This document shows, piece by piece, positions 50,531 to 59,301 of a stretch of DNA of 64,000 bases (position 1 is its first letter; every line of letters begins with the position of its first letter). The stretch is from an uncultured Rhodospirillaceae bacterium (GTDB taxonomy: Bacteria > Pseudomonadota > Alphaproteobacteria > Reyranellales > Reyranellaceae), in contig CAMFGZ010000024.1 in the NCBI GenBank assembly GCA_945952105.1, positions 1 through 64,000 of the forward strand, given 5' to 3'. The notes under the pieces were generated by a model. It was not told the DNA's origin. It did not search any database and saw only the letters and a list, made by a program, of their open reading frames with translations. A program made the translations under genes and the position numbers.

Positions 50531-51301
50531 ATGGCCGACGACAATCGTCCGCGCCGCTTCGCCGTCCTGATCGACGCCGACAATACCTCGCCACGCATCA
50601 CGGCGGGCCTGTTCGAGGAGATCGCCAAGTTCGGCGAGGCGAGCGTGCGCCGCATCTACGGCGACTTCTCCAGCCCGCGTCTCAAGTCGTGGGCGGAGAT
50701 CCTGCAGAAGTACGCGATCGATCCCTACCAGCAGTTCGCCTACACCTCGGGCAAGAACGCGTCGGACATCGCGCTGGTGATCGACGCGATGGACCTGTTG
50801 CACAGCGGTCGCTTCGACGGCTTCTGCCTCGTCTCGTCCGACAGCGACTTCACGCGCCTCGCCTCTCGCCTGCGCGAGGAGGGCGCCGACGTCTACGGCT
50901 TCGGGGCACAGAAGACGCCCGAGAGCTTCCGGCAGGCGTGCCGGCGGTTCATCTACACGGAAAACCTCGTGCCCGAGGCAATGGCGGCGACGACCGGCGA
51001 GAGCGCGGCTCCCAGTTCCCTGCAGCCCGCGAGCGCGGCCGTCCCGTTCCTCGCCAAGGCGATCGCACAGATGGAGAGCGAGGACGGCTGGGTGAGTCTC
51101 GGCGCGGTCGGCCAGCGCCTTGCCAACATCGCCTCCGACTTCGATCCGCGGACCTACGGCTTTCGAAAGCTCAGCGACCTGATCCGAAAGACCGGCGCCT
51201 TCGACATCGACCAGCCCGACGGCCGCACCGTACGCATTCGCGCGAAGCCTGTGGCGTCCAACCGCTCACGCCGCCGCGGTTCGTCAGGGCGCGGGCAGTG
51301 A
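50531..51301 (+). CDS. LabA-like NYN domain protein with OST-HTH domain
   Basis: The 256-residue protein has an N-terminal NYN/PIN-like nuclease domain (FAVLIDADNTSPRITAG, DIALVIDAMDLLH, LVSSDSDFTRLASRL), with the acidic residues D15, D17 and the SDSD pair, and a C-terminal OST-HTH/LOTUS domain (IAQMESEDGWVSLGAVGQRL, then YGFRKLSDLIRKTGAFDI). This is the LabA/MARF1-like layout found in bacteria, thought to cut or bind RNA. Its ATG lies one base after the racemase-like stop, so the two genes are co-transcribed. Confidence 0.88.
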   Translation: MADDNRPRRFAVLIDADNTSPRITAGLFEEIAKFGEASVRRIYGDFSSPRLKSWAEILQKYAIDPYQQFAYTSGKNASDIALVIDAMDLLHSGRFDGFCLVSSDSDFTRLASRLREEGADVYGFGAQKTPESFRQACRRFIYTENLVPEAMAATTGESAAPSSLQPASAAVPFLAKAIAQMESEDGWVSLGAVGQRLANIASDFDPRTYGFRKLSDLIRKTGAFDIDQPDGRTVRIRAKPVASNRSRRRGSSGRGQ

Positions 51302-51307
51302 CTCGCA

Positions 51308-51354
51308 TCGTCTCGACCGGAGCCTCGCAAAGCGAGGCGCTCCGGCCGAGACGA
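51308..51354. terminator. Long hairpin between convergent genes
   Basis: TCGTCTCG pairs with CGAGACGA, CCGGAG with CTCCGG and CCTCGC with GCGAGG around an AAA loop, with a one-base and a two-base interruption. It lies between the NYN and cyclase gene ends. It lacks a T tract, so it may be a bidirectional barrier rather than a classical terminator. Confidence 0.55.
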
Positions 51355-51373
51355 GAGCCTTTGCCGTAGCCGC

Positions 51374-53329
51374 TCAGGAAGCCGACGCGCAACTCTTCAG
51401 CAGGTTCAGGGCCGCGGGGTCGCCCGGCGCGAGGGTGAGGCTTTCCTCGAAATGGCGTCGCGCCGTGACGGTGTCGTTCTGCAGCAAGGCCTCGATCCCG
51501 TGCAGCAATGGCTCGCGCGTCCTGAGCTTGGCGGCGCGCTCGTCCGGCGGGTCGCGGTCGAACATCTCGAACAGCACGACGGGCCGTGTCTTGCCACGGA
51601 CCACGACGACGTCGATCGGCCGGATCGCATGCGCCCCGGGATCGGCGAGGTGATCGTAGGTGTACTGCGAGAGCAGCATGCCGACCCGGTAGACCTTGGT
51701 GAGGCTCTCGACGCGCGAGGCGAGATTGACGGCATCGGAGATGACGGTGCCGTCCATGCGATGCAGCTCGCCGATCGTGCCCATCATCAGGGAGCCGGTG
51801 TTGAGGCCAATGCCGATCTTGACCGGCGTCAGGCCCTGCGCCGTACGCGTCGCGTTGAAGCGGTCGAGCGCCTCCATCATCGCCACGCCCGCGCGCACGG
51901 CGTCATCGGCCTTCTCGAACAGGGCCATGATGGCGTCGCCGATATACTTGTCGATGAAGCCGCCATGATCGCGGATCACCGGCCCCACATACTCAAGATA
52001 GGCATTGATGAAGGTGAAATTCTCGTCCGGCGTCATCGTCTCCGACAGGGCGGTGAAGTTCCGGATGTCGGAGAACATGATGGTCATGTGCTCGTGCTTG
52101 TTGTCGCCCAAGGCGACCGAGACGATGTTCGGCTTGCCGATCTTGGCCAGGAAGGCCTTGGGCACGAACCGCTCGATCGCCAGGTTGGTTTCGTGGAGGT
52201 CGTTGATCCTCGACCGCACTGAATCCCGCATCGAGGCGAAGCTGCGGGCCAGATGCCCGATCTCGTCGCGCCGGTCGGTGTTGGCGATCGGGTGATCGAG
52301 GTTGCCGCCGGCGATGGCGCCAGCCTCGCCGCGCAGGTTCAGCAGCGGATCGAGGATCCCGCGCTGCAGCAGTCGGGAGGTCAGCCAGTAGACCAGCGGC
52401 AGCATCACGGCGAGCACGGCCATCGAACTCAGGAACACGTGCCGCACCGCTTCGCGGGCGAGCTGCAGGTCGTAGGTGACCTTGCGCACGATCATCATCG
52501 GTGTCTCGTTCTTCGCCGCATCGGCCCTGTTGTAGCGGCTGTAGATCGTGACCAGGTGCCCGTTGGCGTCCGGCACCTCATGGCGGCCGATCTGCAGGAC
52601 CTGCGCGGCCAGGACGGGATCGAGCTTCTCGCCGACCCGGATGAGCGACCAGGTTCCCGACGCATTGATCAGGTAGATGTCGACGTCCGCGACATAGGGG
52701 TTGGACTGGACGGCGTCGGAGAAATAGTCCTCGAAGAAATAACGGCTCATCCATCCGAAGTCGCTCTGCTTCAGCGTTTCGCGGACGTCGGTCGAGGCCT
52801 CGATGATGTAGTCCCTGCCGGGCGGGCCGTAATAGGTGTAGGTGCGGAGCGTGCCGGTAACCGACGACAGGTCGACGCCGTCGCTCATCGCCCTGCCCTT
52901 GTCGAACACCGAGTCGAGGAACTCCGTGAACGAGCCTTTCGGGAAGACGAGGCCCATGTCCGTCGCGAGATTGGTCTGGAAGACCTTGTGGTCGCGGTTG
53001 ATGAAGTAGATGTGCTCCACGCCATATTTCGCGGCCAGCGCGTTCAGTTCATCGACCGTCAACTCGGACGGCAGCCGGCCGCCCCTCGTCGCGTCGGCCT
53101 CGATTTGCGGCAGCACCTTGGCCATGACCGCGGTGTTGCGCTTGTTCTCGGCGCGCAACATCGTCTCGAAGACGTCGAAGCGTTCGCTGAGGCTGGTCTC
53201 GATGCGGCGCAGGTCCTCGTTCTGAAGGCCCGACACCAGCCGGTACATGGCAAGAGACGCCACGATCGTCGCACCGAGGCTCACGGCCACCAGCACCGTG
53301 AGCAGGAACAGACCGACCTTTCGCTTCAT
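51374..53329 (-). CDS. Class III adenylate/guanylate cyclase with Cache sensor and HAMP
   Basis: The 651-residue membrane protein has a first helix at about 7-32 and an extracytoplasmic sensor of about 270 residues resembling a double Cache domain. A second helix follows (VFLSSMAVLAVMLPLVYWL), then HAMP (ILDPLLNLRGEAGAIAGGNL ... RDEIGHLARSFASMR), then the cyclase catalytic domain with MFSDIRNFTALSE (metal Asp), GFIDKYIGDAIMALF (Lys-Asp) and KIGIGLNTGSLMMGTIG. A short TPR-like tail ends the protein. It should make cAMP in response to an outside ligand. ATG 53329 has AGG eight bases upstream. Confidence 0.9.
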   Translation of the reverse strand: MKRKVGLFLLTVLVAVSLGATIVASLAMYRLVSGLQNEDLRRIETSLSERFDVFETMLRAENKRNTAVMAKVLPQIEADATRGGRLPSELTVDELNALAAKYGVEHIYFINRDHKVFQTNLATDMGLVFPKGSFTEFLDSVFDKGRAMSDGVDLSSVTGTLRTYTYYGPPGRDYIIEASTDVRETLKQSDFGWMSRYFFEDYFSDAVQSNPYVADVDIYLINASGTWSLIRVGEKLDPVLAAQVLQIGRHEVPDANGHLVTIYSRYNRADAAKNETPMMIVRKVTYDLQLAREAVRHVFLSSMAVLAVMLPLVYWLTSRLLQRGILDPLLNLRGEAGAIAGGNLDHPIANTDRRDEIGHLARSFASMRDSVRSRINDLHETNLAIERFVPKAFLAKIGKPNIVSVALGDNKHEHMTIMFSDIRNFTALSETMTPDENFTFINAYLEYVGPVIRDHGGFIDKYIGDAIMALFEKADDAVRAGVAMMEALDRFNATRTAQGLTPVKIGIGLNTGSLMMGTIGELHRMDGTVISDAVNLASRVESLTKVYRVGMLLSQYTYDHLADPGAHAIRPIDVVVVRGKTRPVVLFEMFDRDPPDERAAKLRTREPLLHGIEALLQNDTVTARRHFEESLTLAPGDPAALNLLKSCASAS

Positions 53330-53352
53330 CGAAAGCCTAACCACCCACTCAT

Positions 53353-53462
53353 GTCATCCTGAGCGCGGCGAGGATCTCACGCCAGCAACGCAGTACCCTG
53401 CTCGTTCCGTCAGGTCCTTCGCTGCGGTCCAGAGCGGGGGTTACCCCGCTCGCGACGACACC
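53353..53462. repeat. Dispersed intergenic palindromic repeat, family A
   Basis: GTCATCCTGAGCGCGGCGAG with GATCT and GGTCCTTCGCTGCGGTCCAG with an insert, then GACGACA, form the arms. A smaller hairpin (AGCGGGG with CCCCGCT) sits within the right arm. It lies between the cyclase start and the stop of the PPOX-type gene. Confidence 0.7.
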
Positions 53463-53475
53463 CCTCTGTGCCCGG

Positions 53476-54099
53476 TCAGCTATTCTGCCACAGCCGCGTC
53501 GTGTAGGCGCCTTCGACATTGGCGTCGATCTGGGCGGCGACGGCTTCGCTCTCGCCGATGCGCGGCGCGATGATCTTGCCGAACGAGATGCGGCCCGGCG
53601 CCGGCCAGGACTTGGGATCCCACAGCTTCGCGCGCACGATCGAGCGGGCGCAGTGGAAGTAGCAGTGCTTGATGCGGACCCGTGTCGCCAGCAGGGCGGG
53701 CTTGCCCAGCGAACTCAGCGAGGCGAGCAACTCGGGATCGTCATGGATCTCCGCGGTGCCGGAGATGCGCAGCGTCTCGCCGGTCGCCGGCACCAGGGCG
53801 ATGATGCCGATCTCGCCGGTCGCGATGATGTTGCTGAGGCCGAAGGCCAGATTGTTGCCGACCCGCTCGGGAATCACCAGTGTCTTCGGGTCCTCCAGGC
53901 GGATGAAGCCCGGCTCGTCGCCCTTGGGCGACACCTCGACGGTGCCGTCCTTCGACGTGGTGCCGACCAGGGCAAAGGGGCAGCGCTTCAGGAACTCGAT
54001 CGACTGGTCGTCCAGCGCGTCGAGGATCTTGACGCGTGTTGCCGGCCGCGGCTCGGCGATGACGCGCCGAAGTTCTTCCTGCGTTGTGATGCGACCCAT
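53476..54099 (-). CDS. PPOX-class FMN-dependent flavoprotein (MSMEG_1061-like)
   Basis: The 207-residue protein has a split-barrel flavin-binding fold: FLKRCPFALVGTTSKDGTVE, VSPKGDEPGFIRLEDPKTLV, NNLAFGLSNIIATGEIGIIA, GETLRISGTAEI and HCYFHCARSIVRAKLW. These follow the pyridoxamine 5'-phosphate oxidase-like family, in the subset named after MSMEG_1061 that ends with a metal-like Cys/His set. The substrate is unknown. ATG 54099 has GGAGAG eight bases before it. It lies downstream of an LLM oxidoreductase gene on the same strand, with 72 bases between. Confidence 0.85.
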   Translation of the reverse strand: MGRITTQEELRRVIAEPRPATRVKILDALDDQSIEFLKRCPFALVGTTSKDGTVEVSPKGDEPGFIRLEDPKTLVIPERVGNNLAFGLSNIIATGEIGIIALVPATGETLRISGTAEIHDDPELLASLSSLGKPALLATRVRIKHCYFHCARSIVRAKLWDPKSWPAPGRISFGKIIAPRIGESEAVAAQIDANVEGAYTTRLWQNS

Positions 54100-54171
54100 G
54101 AACCAACTCTCCGTGCGAACGCGTATCCCGCAACCATCCGCCACTTGCGAACGACTTGCAACAACCGTCAC

Positions 54172-55227
54172 TCAGGAAAAGTGCGGCGCCACCTCGAGCA
54201 TGAAGCGCTGCATCTGCTCCTTCACCATCGCATGCGGCTTCTGCCCGTAGTTGAAATAGAGGATGACCTCGGCGACGCCGGCCGCCTCGACCTGCTTCAG
54301 CGTGTCGACGATGTGCTGCGGGCTGCCGCACAGGATCGACTTGTCCGTGAGCTTTTCCGGCCGCATGTCGCGCAGGATGTTCACGATGTCAACGAAGTAC
54401 TTGTAGGTCGGCGGCACCTTCTCGCCCGACGAGGACGGGAAAGCCGCGATCAGCGCGTCCTGGAAGTACCGTACCAGCGCCTCCTTGCCGTAGCGCTCCT
54501 CCTCCGGCGTCGAGGCGATGTGCACGAAGTAGGAGCACATGGCCCGCCGCATCGGCCGCTTGAACCGGCTCTCGCAGGTCTCGCGATAGACCCGCACCGC
54601 GTCGGCCAGCGAGCCGTAGACCATGGCGGCGGCGAACGGCGCGTAGATCACGTTCCAGTCGTTCCTCGCCGCCAGTTCCATCGACGGTCGCGAGAAGCAG
54701 GCGACATAGGGCCTGAGCGGGTTCTGCGCCGGCTTCGGGCGGATCTCGACGTCGTCGAATTGATAGAACTTGCCCTTGTGGGACCACTTGCCCGGCTCGG
54801 TCCAGGCGCGCCACACGATCTCCAGCCCCTCGGCGAACAGCTCGGCCGAATCGTCGAACGAGGCCTGGAACGGATCGTATTCCTTGCGGTCGTAGCCGCG
54901 GCCGGCGGCGAAATCGACCCGCCCGCCCGACAGGAGATCGAGCGTCGCCCATTCTTCCGCGACATGCAGCGGATGATGCACCGGCAACAGGGTCACCGCT
55001 GGCGCCAGACGCAGCTTCGTCGTGGCGCCCGCGAGCTGCGCCAGCATCGCCAGCGGCGAGGCGTTGACGCCTAAAAGGTTGAAATGATGCTCGCCGATCC
55101 AGGCCGAGTTCAGCCCGACCTTCTCCGCCCACAGTGCCTCGGCATAAATGTCCTTGATGAAGGACTCCGCCGAGCGCGGATTGTTCGGGTAGCGGTTGTC
55201 GGACAGCGTGAAATAGCCGAACTGCAT
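54172..55227 (-). CDS. LLM-class flavin-dependent oxidoreductase
   Basis: The 351-residue protein has the luciferase-like monooxygenase barrel: MQFGYFTLSDNRYP, AEKVGLNSAWIGEHHFNLLG, ATTKLRLAPAVTLLPVHHPL, DLLSGGRVDFAAGRGYDRKE and, near the end, CGSPQHIVDTLKQVEAAGVA. These fit LLM-class F420 or FMN enzymes, FMN being likelier here, that oxidise an unknown substrate with a reduced flavin supplied by another protein. GGAGG lies nine bases before ATG 55227. A LysR regulator gene ends 17 bases upstream, so it is probably the regulator's partner gene. Confidence 0.87.
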   Translation of the reverse strand: MQFGYFTLSDNRYPNNPRSAESFIKDIYAEALWAEKVGLNSAWIGEHHFNLLGVNASPLAMLAQLAGATTKLRLAPAVTLLPVHHPLHVAEEWATLDLLSGGRVDFAAGRGYDRKEYDPFQASFDDSAELFAEGLEIVWRAWTEPGKWSHKGKFYQFDDVEIRPKPAQNPLRPYVACFSRPSMELAARNDWNVIYAPFAAAMVYGSLADAVRVYRETCESRFKRPMRRAMCSYFVHIASTPEEERYGKEALVRYFQDALIAAFPSSSGEKVPPTYKYFVDIVNILRDMRPEKLTDKSILCGSPQHIVDTLKQVEAAGVAEVILYFNYGQKPHAMVKEQMQRFMLEVAPHFS

Positions 55228-55243
55228 GATCAAGCCTCCAAGG

Positions 55244-56146
55244 TCAGGCTGCCTGCTGCGCCACTTCGGACAGCGTCACGACCCAGTCGCGGAACGCCTT
55301 GATCTTGCGCCGCCGGATCGCCTCGGGCGGATAGACGAGATAGTAGGCGAAGTCGGAGGAGCGCTTGAACTCGAAGGGCACGACCAGCCGGCCGGCCTTG
55401 AGATCGGGCTCGACCAGCGGGTTGCGGCCCAGCGCCACGCCCAGCCCATCCATCGCCGCCTGATAGCCGATTAGCGCGGCGTCGAAGGTGACGCCGCGCG
55501 AGGAATCGACGCCCTTCACCCCTGCGGCGGTCAGCCAGACCTGCCAGTCGTCGGGAAAGCTGCCGATATGGATCAGCGTGAACCGCTTCAGGTCCGCCGG
55601 CTTCTTCAGCCCGTTCGGTCCCTTGAGCAGTGACGGCGCGCAGACCGGCATGACGTCCTCGCTGACCAGCCGCTCGGCCATGAGGTTGGGCCACTGGCCG
55701 CGGCCGTAGCGGATGCCGATGTCCACGTCCTCACGCGAGAAATCGACCAGCCCGGTACCGGTCGAGATGCGCACGTCGATCTCGTTGTTGGCGCGCTGGA
55801 AGCCGCCCAGCCGCGGCACCAGCCACTTCATGGCGAAGGATGCCGTGGTGGTGACGGTGAGATGGCCGCCTTTGTCCTTCTGCAGCAGCTTCTCGGTCGC
55901 CTCGTTCAGCTGGTCGAAGGCCGCGCGCACCGACGGCAGGTAGGCCTGGCCCGCTTCCGACAGCAGCAGCGAGCGATTGCGCCGCACGAACAATTTTAAT
56001 CCGAGTCGCTGCTCCAGCCCGCGCACCTGATGGCTAATCGCGGCCTGCGTGACGCTCAATTCCTCGGCCGCATCGGTAAAGCTCATGTGGCGCGCCGCGG
56101 CTTCAAAGGCACGCAGGCCGTTGAGAGGTGGCAGGGATCGTTTCAT
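55244..56146 (-). CDS. LysR-family regulator (GcvA-like)
   Basis: The 300-residue regulator has a winged helix at the N-terminus (LNGLRAFEAAARHMSFTDAA, then LSVTQAAISHQVRGLEQRLG and KLFVRRNRSLLLSEAGQAYL), which matches the GcvA-like branch, and a periplasmic-binding-like effector domain from about residue 90. It is likely to act on the LLM oxidoreductase gene directly downstream, with which it shares a strand, and perhaps on itself. It is divergent from the DUF1127 gene, with 117 bases between them. Confidence 0.9.
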   Translation of the reverse strand: MKRSLPPLNGLRAFEAAARHMSFTDAAEELSVTQAAISHQVRGLEQRLGLKLFVRRNRSLLLSEAGQAYLPSVRAAFDQLNEATEKLLQKDKGGHLTVTTTASFAMKWLVPRLGGFQRANNEIDVRISTGTGLVDFSREDVDIGIRYGRGQWPNLMAERLVSEDVMPVCAPSLLKGPNGLKKPADLKRFTLIHIGSFPDDWQVWLTAAGVKGVDSSRGVTFDAALIGYQAAMDGLGVALGRNPLVEPDLKAGRLVVPFEFKRSSDFAYYLVYPPEAIRRRKIKAFRDWVVTLSEVAQQAA

Positions 56147-56263
56147 CGCGTGTCCTTCACATGAGCTATTTTAATCAGAACAGGACAAAGGGTCGTTTGT
56201 AAAGGGGGGCTCCGAAGCGCAAATCCCGGTCAACAGAGTTCAAACACTTTCGGGAGAAGTCCC

Positions 56264-56467
56264 ATGGCCAACATATCGCTCCACTATTCCACGCGCGCCC
56301 CGCTTGCGGGCACATTCGCCGCCTTCGGCCAGATCCTTGCCACCTGGCGCGAGCGCGCCCGGCAGCGCCGTGAGCTCACGAACCTCGACTACCGCACGAT
56401 GCGCGATCTGGGCATCAGCCCGACCGACGTCCAGTTCGAGGCGAACAAGCCCTTCTGGCGCGGCTGA
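56264..56467 (+). CDS. DUF1127 small protein
   Basis: The 67-residue protein has the DUF1127 core RRELTNLDYRTMRDLGISPT and an arginine-rich helix (WRERARQRRE) before it. Small DUF1127 proteins in alphaproteobacteria are stress- and phosphate-linked, and some bind RNA. A GGGAGAAG ribosome binding site precedes the ATG, and a strong terminator follows, so it is a stand-alone, well expressed unit. Confidence 0.88.
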   Translation: MANISLHYSTRAPLAGTFAAFGQILATWRERARQRRELTNLDYRTMRDLGISPTDVQFEANKPFWRG

Positions 56468-56529
56468 CATTCGAATCCGGAGCGGTTCCGTTTCTTACCC
56501 TGCGCGGAACCATCCCACTCCGGTACCTG

Positions 56530-56571
56530 GCCGGCGGTCGCCCCAGCCTCCCTTGCGACCGCCGGCTTTTT
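56530..56571 (+). terminator. Intrinsic terminator of the DUF1127 gene
   Basis: A 12-bp perfect stem (GCCGGCGGTCGC with GCGACCGCCGGC) closes a 13-base loop and is followed by five Ts. It lies 62 bases after the DUF1127 stop and ends its transcript ahead of the TPR gene. Confidence 0.9.
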
Positions 56572-56621
56572 CTTTCGCCCTTCTTCTTTGCGGAGGGGCG
56601 CGGCTCTGGTAGAGCCGCCGC

Positions 56622-57860
56622 GTGGCGCTCAACGACCAGCAGATACAAACCCTCGGCCGCGAAGCATTGCAGCTCGCGGCGGCGGGGGATTTCGCGTCGG
56701 CCGAGGAAATGTTCGCCCGCATCGTCGACGCGCGTCCCAACATGGGCCAGGCGCTCCACCTCCTCGGCCAGTTCCGGCTGAAGCTCGGACGCTTCGCCGA
56801 GGCCCGCGAGCCTCTGGAACGCGCCGCGCACTTCCTGCCGCGCGAGGTCGCGGCCCAGACGAACCTCGCCGGCTGCCTGATCCAGCTCGGCCGTCACGAA
56901 CAGGCGCTGACCGCGCTCGCCCGGGCAGCGCGCCTCAAGCCCGACGATGCCGGCATCGCCCACAATACCGGCCGTGCCCTCGAAGCGCTGGGCCGCGCCG
57001 AGGAGGCCGAGCGCGCCTACGACCAGGCCCTGTCGATCGACAACCGGCTGGTGCCGAGCCTCAGTGCGCGCGCCGGCCTGCTGGCGGCGCGCGGCGAATG
57101 GGCCGGCGCCCTCACCGATCTCGAGACCGCGCTGGTCAGCCATCCCGCCGATCCGCGCCTTCGCCTGCGGCGCGGCGAGCTGCTGCTGCGCCAGGGCGAC
57201 TGGTGGCGCGGTCTCGGCGACCACGAGGCGCGGCTGGAGATCCCCGGCGAGCGCCACACACCCGATCTGCCGAACTGGCAGGGCGAGCCGATGACCGGCC
57301 GCCTGCTCCTCTATCCCGAGCAGGCCGACATCGAGAGCGAAGCCGCCCTGCGCGATACGCTGATGCTGGCGCGCGGCCTCGACGGCTTCCCCGCCGGCAT
57401 CGAGCCCATCGTCCAGTGCGCCGGGACGCTGGCCGGCTGGCTCGCCGAGGCAAGCGTGCGGCGAGGCGACTCTTTGGAAAGCTTCGCCGCCGCCGCGCCG
57501 CTACGCAGCGTGCCGCATCTGCTGAACTGGTCCCTCGACGCGTTGCCTCCCCCCGCGCGCTTGCACCGGCAGGCGGCACCATCTTCATCCGTCGGCTGGT
57601 TCAGCCTCGCCGAGCCGCCGCCGGGTATCGAGATCACACGCGTGCCGGACGACATCCCGGCCTGCCACCTCGTCGTCGGCGACAATACCTGGCCCGCGCA
57701 CGCCGCGGCTTCGCTCGGGATTCCCACGGTGATCCTGCTGCCGCGTATCGCAGACTGGCTCTGGGGTCCGAACCTCGGAACGTCGCCCTGGTATGCGTCA
57801 GCGGAATTGCTGCGCGACGATGATCGCGAAGGACTGGCGGCGCGGCTCGCCGGGTGCTGA
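56622..57860 (+). CDS. TPR protein with degenerate glycosyltransferase-like C-terminus
   Basis: The 412-residue protein has about six TPR units in the first 200 residues (for example FASAEEMFARIVDARPNMGQ and HEQALTALARAARLKPDDAG). A C-terminal region from about 220 on follows (GEPMTGRLLLYPEQADIESE, IPACHLVVGDNTWPAHAAAS, PTVILLPRIADWLWGPNLGT and SPWYASAELLRDD). The last segment resembles the nucleotide-sugar half of GT41-like proteins, which usually end D-W-R-W then SPWYPS-x-RL-F-R. The donor-site half looks shortened, so activity is uncertain. The start is GTG 56622, with a weak ribosome binding site. leuC follows 44 bases later. Confidence 0.72.
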   Translation: MALNDQQIQTLGREALQLAAAGDFASAEEMFARIVDARPNMGQALHLLGQFRLKLGRFAEAREPLERAAHFLPREVAAQTNLAGCLIQLGRHEQALTALARAARLKPDDAGIAHNTGRALEALGRAEEAERAYDQALSIDNRLVPSLSARAGLLAARGEWAGALTDLETALVSHPADPRLRLRRGELLLRQGDWWRGLGDHEARLEIPGERHTPDLPNWQGEPMTGRLLLYPEQADIESEAALRDTLMLARGLDGFPAGIEPIVQCAGTLAGWLAEASVRRGDSLESFAAAAPLRSVPHLLNWSLDALPPPARLHRQAAPSSSVGWFSLAEPPPGIEITRVPDDIPACHLVVGDNTWPAHAAASLGIPTVILLPRIADWLWGPNLGTSPWYASAELLRDDDREGLAARLAGC

Positions 57861-57904
57861 TATCCGCGTCCCGCGGATAAACCAGAACCCAAAGGCCAAA
57901 TCCC

Positions 57905-59299
57905 ATGGGCAAGACCCTGTTCGACAAGATCTGGGACAGCCACGTCATCACCGATCTCGGCAACGGCTTCGTGCTCCTGCACATCGACCGGCTGCTGCTG
58001 CACGACATGTCGGGTGGCAAGTCGCTGAAGGAAGCCATCGAGAAGGGCTATCCGCCATCGCAGCCGCGGCTGATCTACGGCACGCCCGACCACACCATGT
58101 CCACCAAGCCCGGCCGCACCGAGTTCACCCATCCGCCGGGCCTGCCGCTGATCAAGTCGATGCGCGAGACCACCAGCGCCTACGGCATCAAGCTGTTCGA
58201 CCTCGGCCAGGACGGCCAGGGCATCGTGCACGTCATGGGGCCCGAGCAGGGCCTGACGCTTCCCGGTACGACGCTGGTCTGCGGTGACAGCCACACTTCC
58301 ACGCATGGCGGCCTGGGTGCGCTCGCCTTCGGCATCGGCTCCTCCGAGCTGGTGCATGTGATCGCCACACAGACCATGGTCCAGCGCAAGCCCAAGCGGA
58401 TGCGCGCCAGCTTCGAAGGCAAGCTGATGCCGGGCGTCACCGCCAAGGACATGATCCTTCACCTGATCGGCGAGCTCGGGACGGCAGCCGGCACCGGCTA
58501 CTCGGTCGAATATGCCGGCTCGGGCGTGCGCGCGCTAACGGCCGAGGCCCGGCTCACGCTCTGCAATCTCACCATCGAGATGGGCGCGCGCACCGGCATG
58601 GTCGCGCCCGACGATACGACCTACGAATATCTCAACGGCCGCGACTATGCGCCGAAGGGTGCGATGTGGGACCGCGCGGTCGCGCACTGGCGCACCCTGC
58701 CGACCGATCCCGACGCCGAGTTCGATCGCGAGCACACGATCGATATGAAGAACGTCGCCCCGCAGATCACCTGGGGCACCAGCCCCGAGCACGTGATCGC
58801 CGTCGACCGCGCCGTTCCCGATCCCAGCAAGGGACCGGAGGAGAAGCGTGGGGCGTGGGAAGCCGCGCTCAAGTATCAGGGCCTCGAGCCCGGCAAGCCG
58901 ATCGAGGGCACCAAGGTCGACTGGGTGTTCATCGGCTCCTGCACCAACAGCCGCCTCTCCGACCTGCGCGCCGCCGCCGAGATCGTGAAGGGCCGGCACA
59001 AGGCCGACCATGTCACCGCCTGGGTCGTGCCCGGCTCGGTGCGCATCAAGTCCGAGGCCGAAACCGAGGGCCTCGACCGCGTGTTCCTCGACGCCGGCTT
59101 CGAATGGCGCGAGCCCGGCTGCTCGATGTGCCTCGCCTCGAACGGCGAGCGCGTGCCGCCCGGCCAGCGCAGCGTCTCGACCTCGAACCGCAACTTCGTG
59201 GGCCGCCAGGGCCCCAACGCCCGCACACATCTGGCGAGTCCCGCCATGGCCGCGGCCGCCGCGATCAAGGGCGCGATTGCCGACGTAAGGAAGATCTGA
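57905..59299 (+). CDS. leuC: 3-isopropylmalate dehydratase large subunit
   Basis: The 464-residue aconitase-family protein has the LeuC layout: FDKIWDSHVITDLGNGFVLL, VCGDSHTSTHGGLGALAFGI, FIGSCTNSRLSDLRAAAEIV and EPGCSMCLASNGERVPPGQR. The last two hold the cluster cysteines for its 4Fe-4S centre. With LeuD it isomerises 2-isopropylmalate to 3-isopropylmalate in leucine synthesis. leuD begins two bases after the stop. Confidence 0.95.
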   Translation: MGKTLFDKIWDSHVITDLGNGFVLLHIDRLLLHDMSGGKSLKEAIEKGYPPSQPRLIYGTPDHTMSTKPGRTEFTHPPGLPLIKSMRETTSAYGIKLFDLGQDGQGIVHVMGPEQGLTLPGTTLVCGDSHTSTHGGLGALAFGIGSSELVHVIATQTMVQRKPKRMRASFEGKLMPGVTAKDMILHLIGELGTAAGTGYSVEYAGSGVRALTAEARLTLCNLTIEMGARTGMVAPDDTTYEYLNGRDYAPKGAMWDRAVAHWRTLPTDPDAEFDREHTIDMKNVAPQITWGTSPEHVIAVDRAVPDPSKGPEEKRGAWEAALKYQGLEPGKPIEGTKVDWVFIGSCTNSRLSDLRAAAEIVKGRHKADHVTAWVVPGSVRIKSEAETEGLDRVFLDAGFEWREPGCSMCLASNGERVPPGQRSVSTSNRNFVGRQGPNARTHLASPAMAAAAAIKGAIADVRKI

Positions 59300-59301
59300 T
59301 C

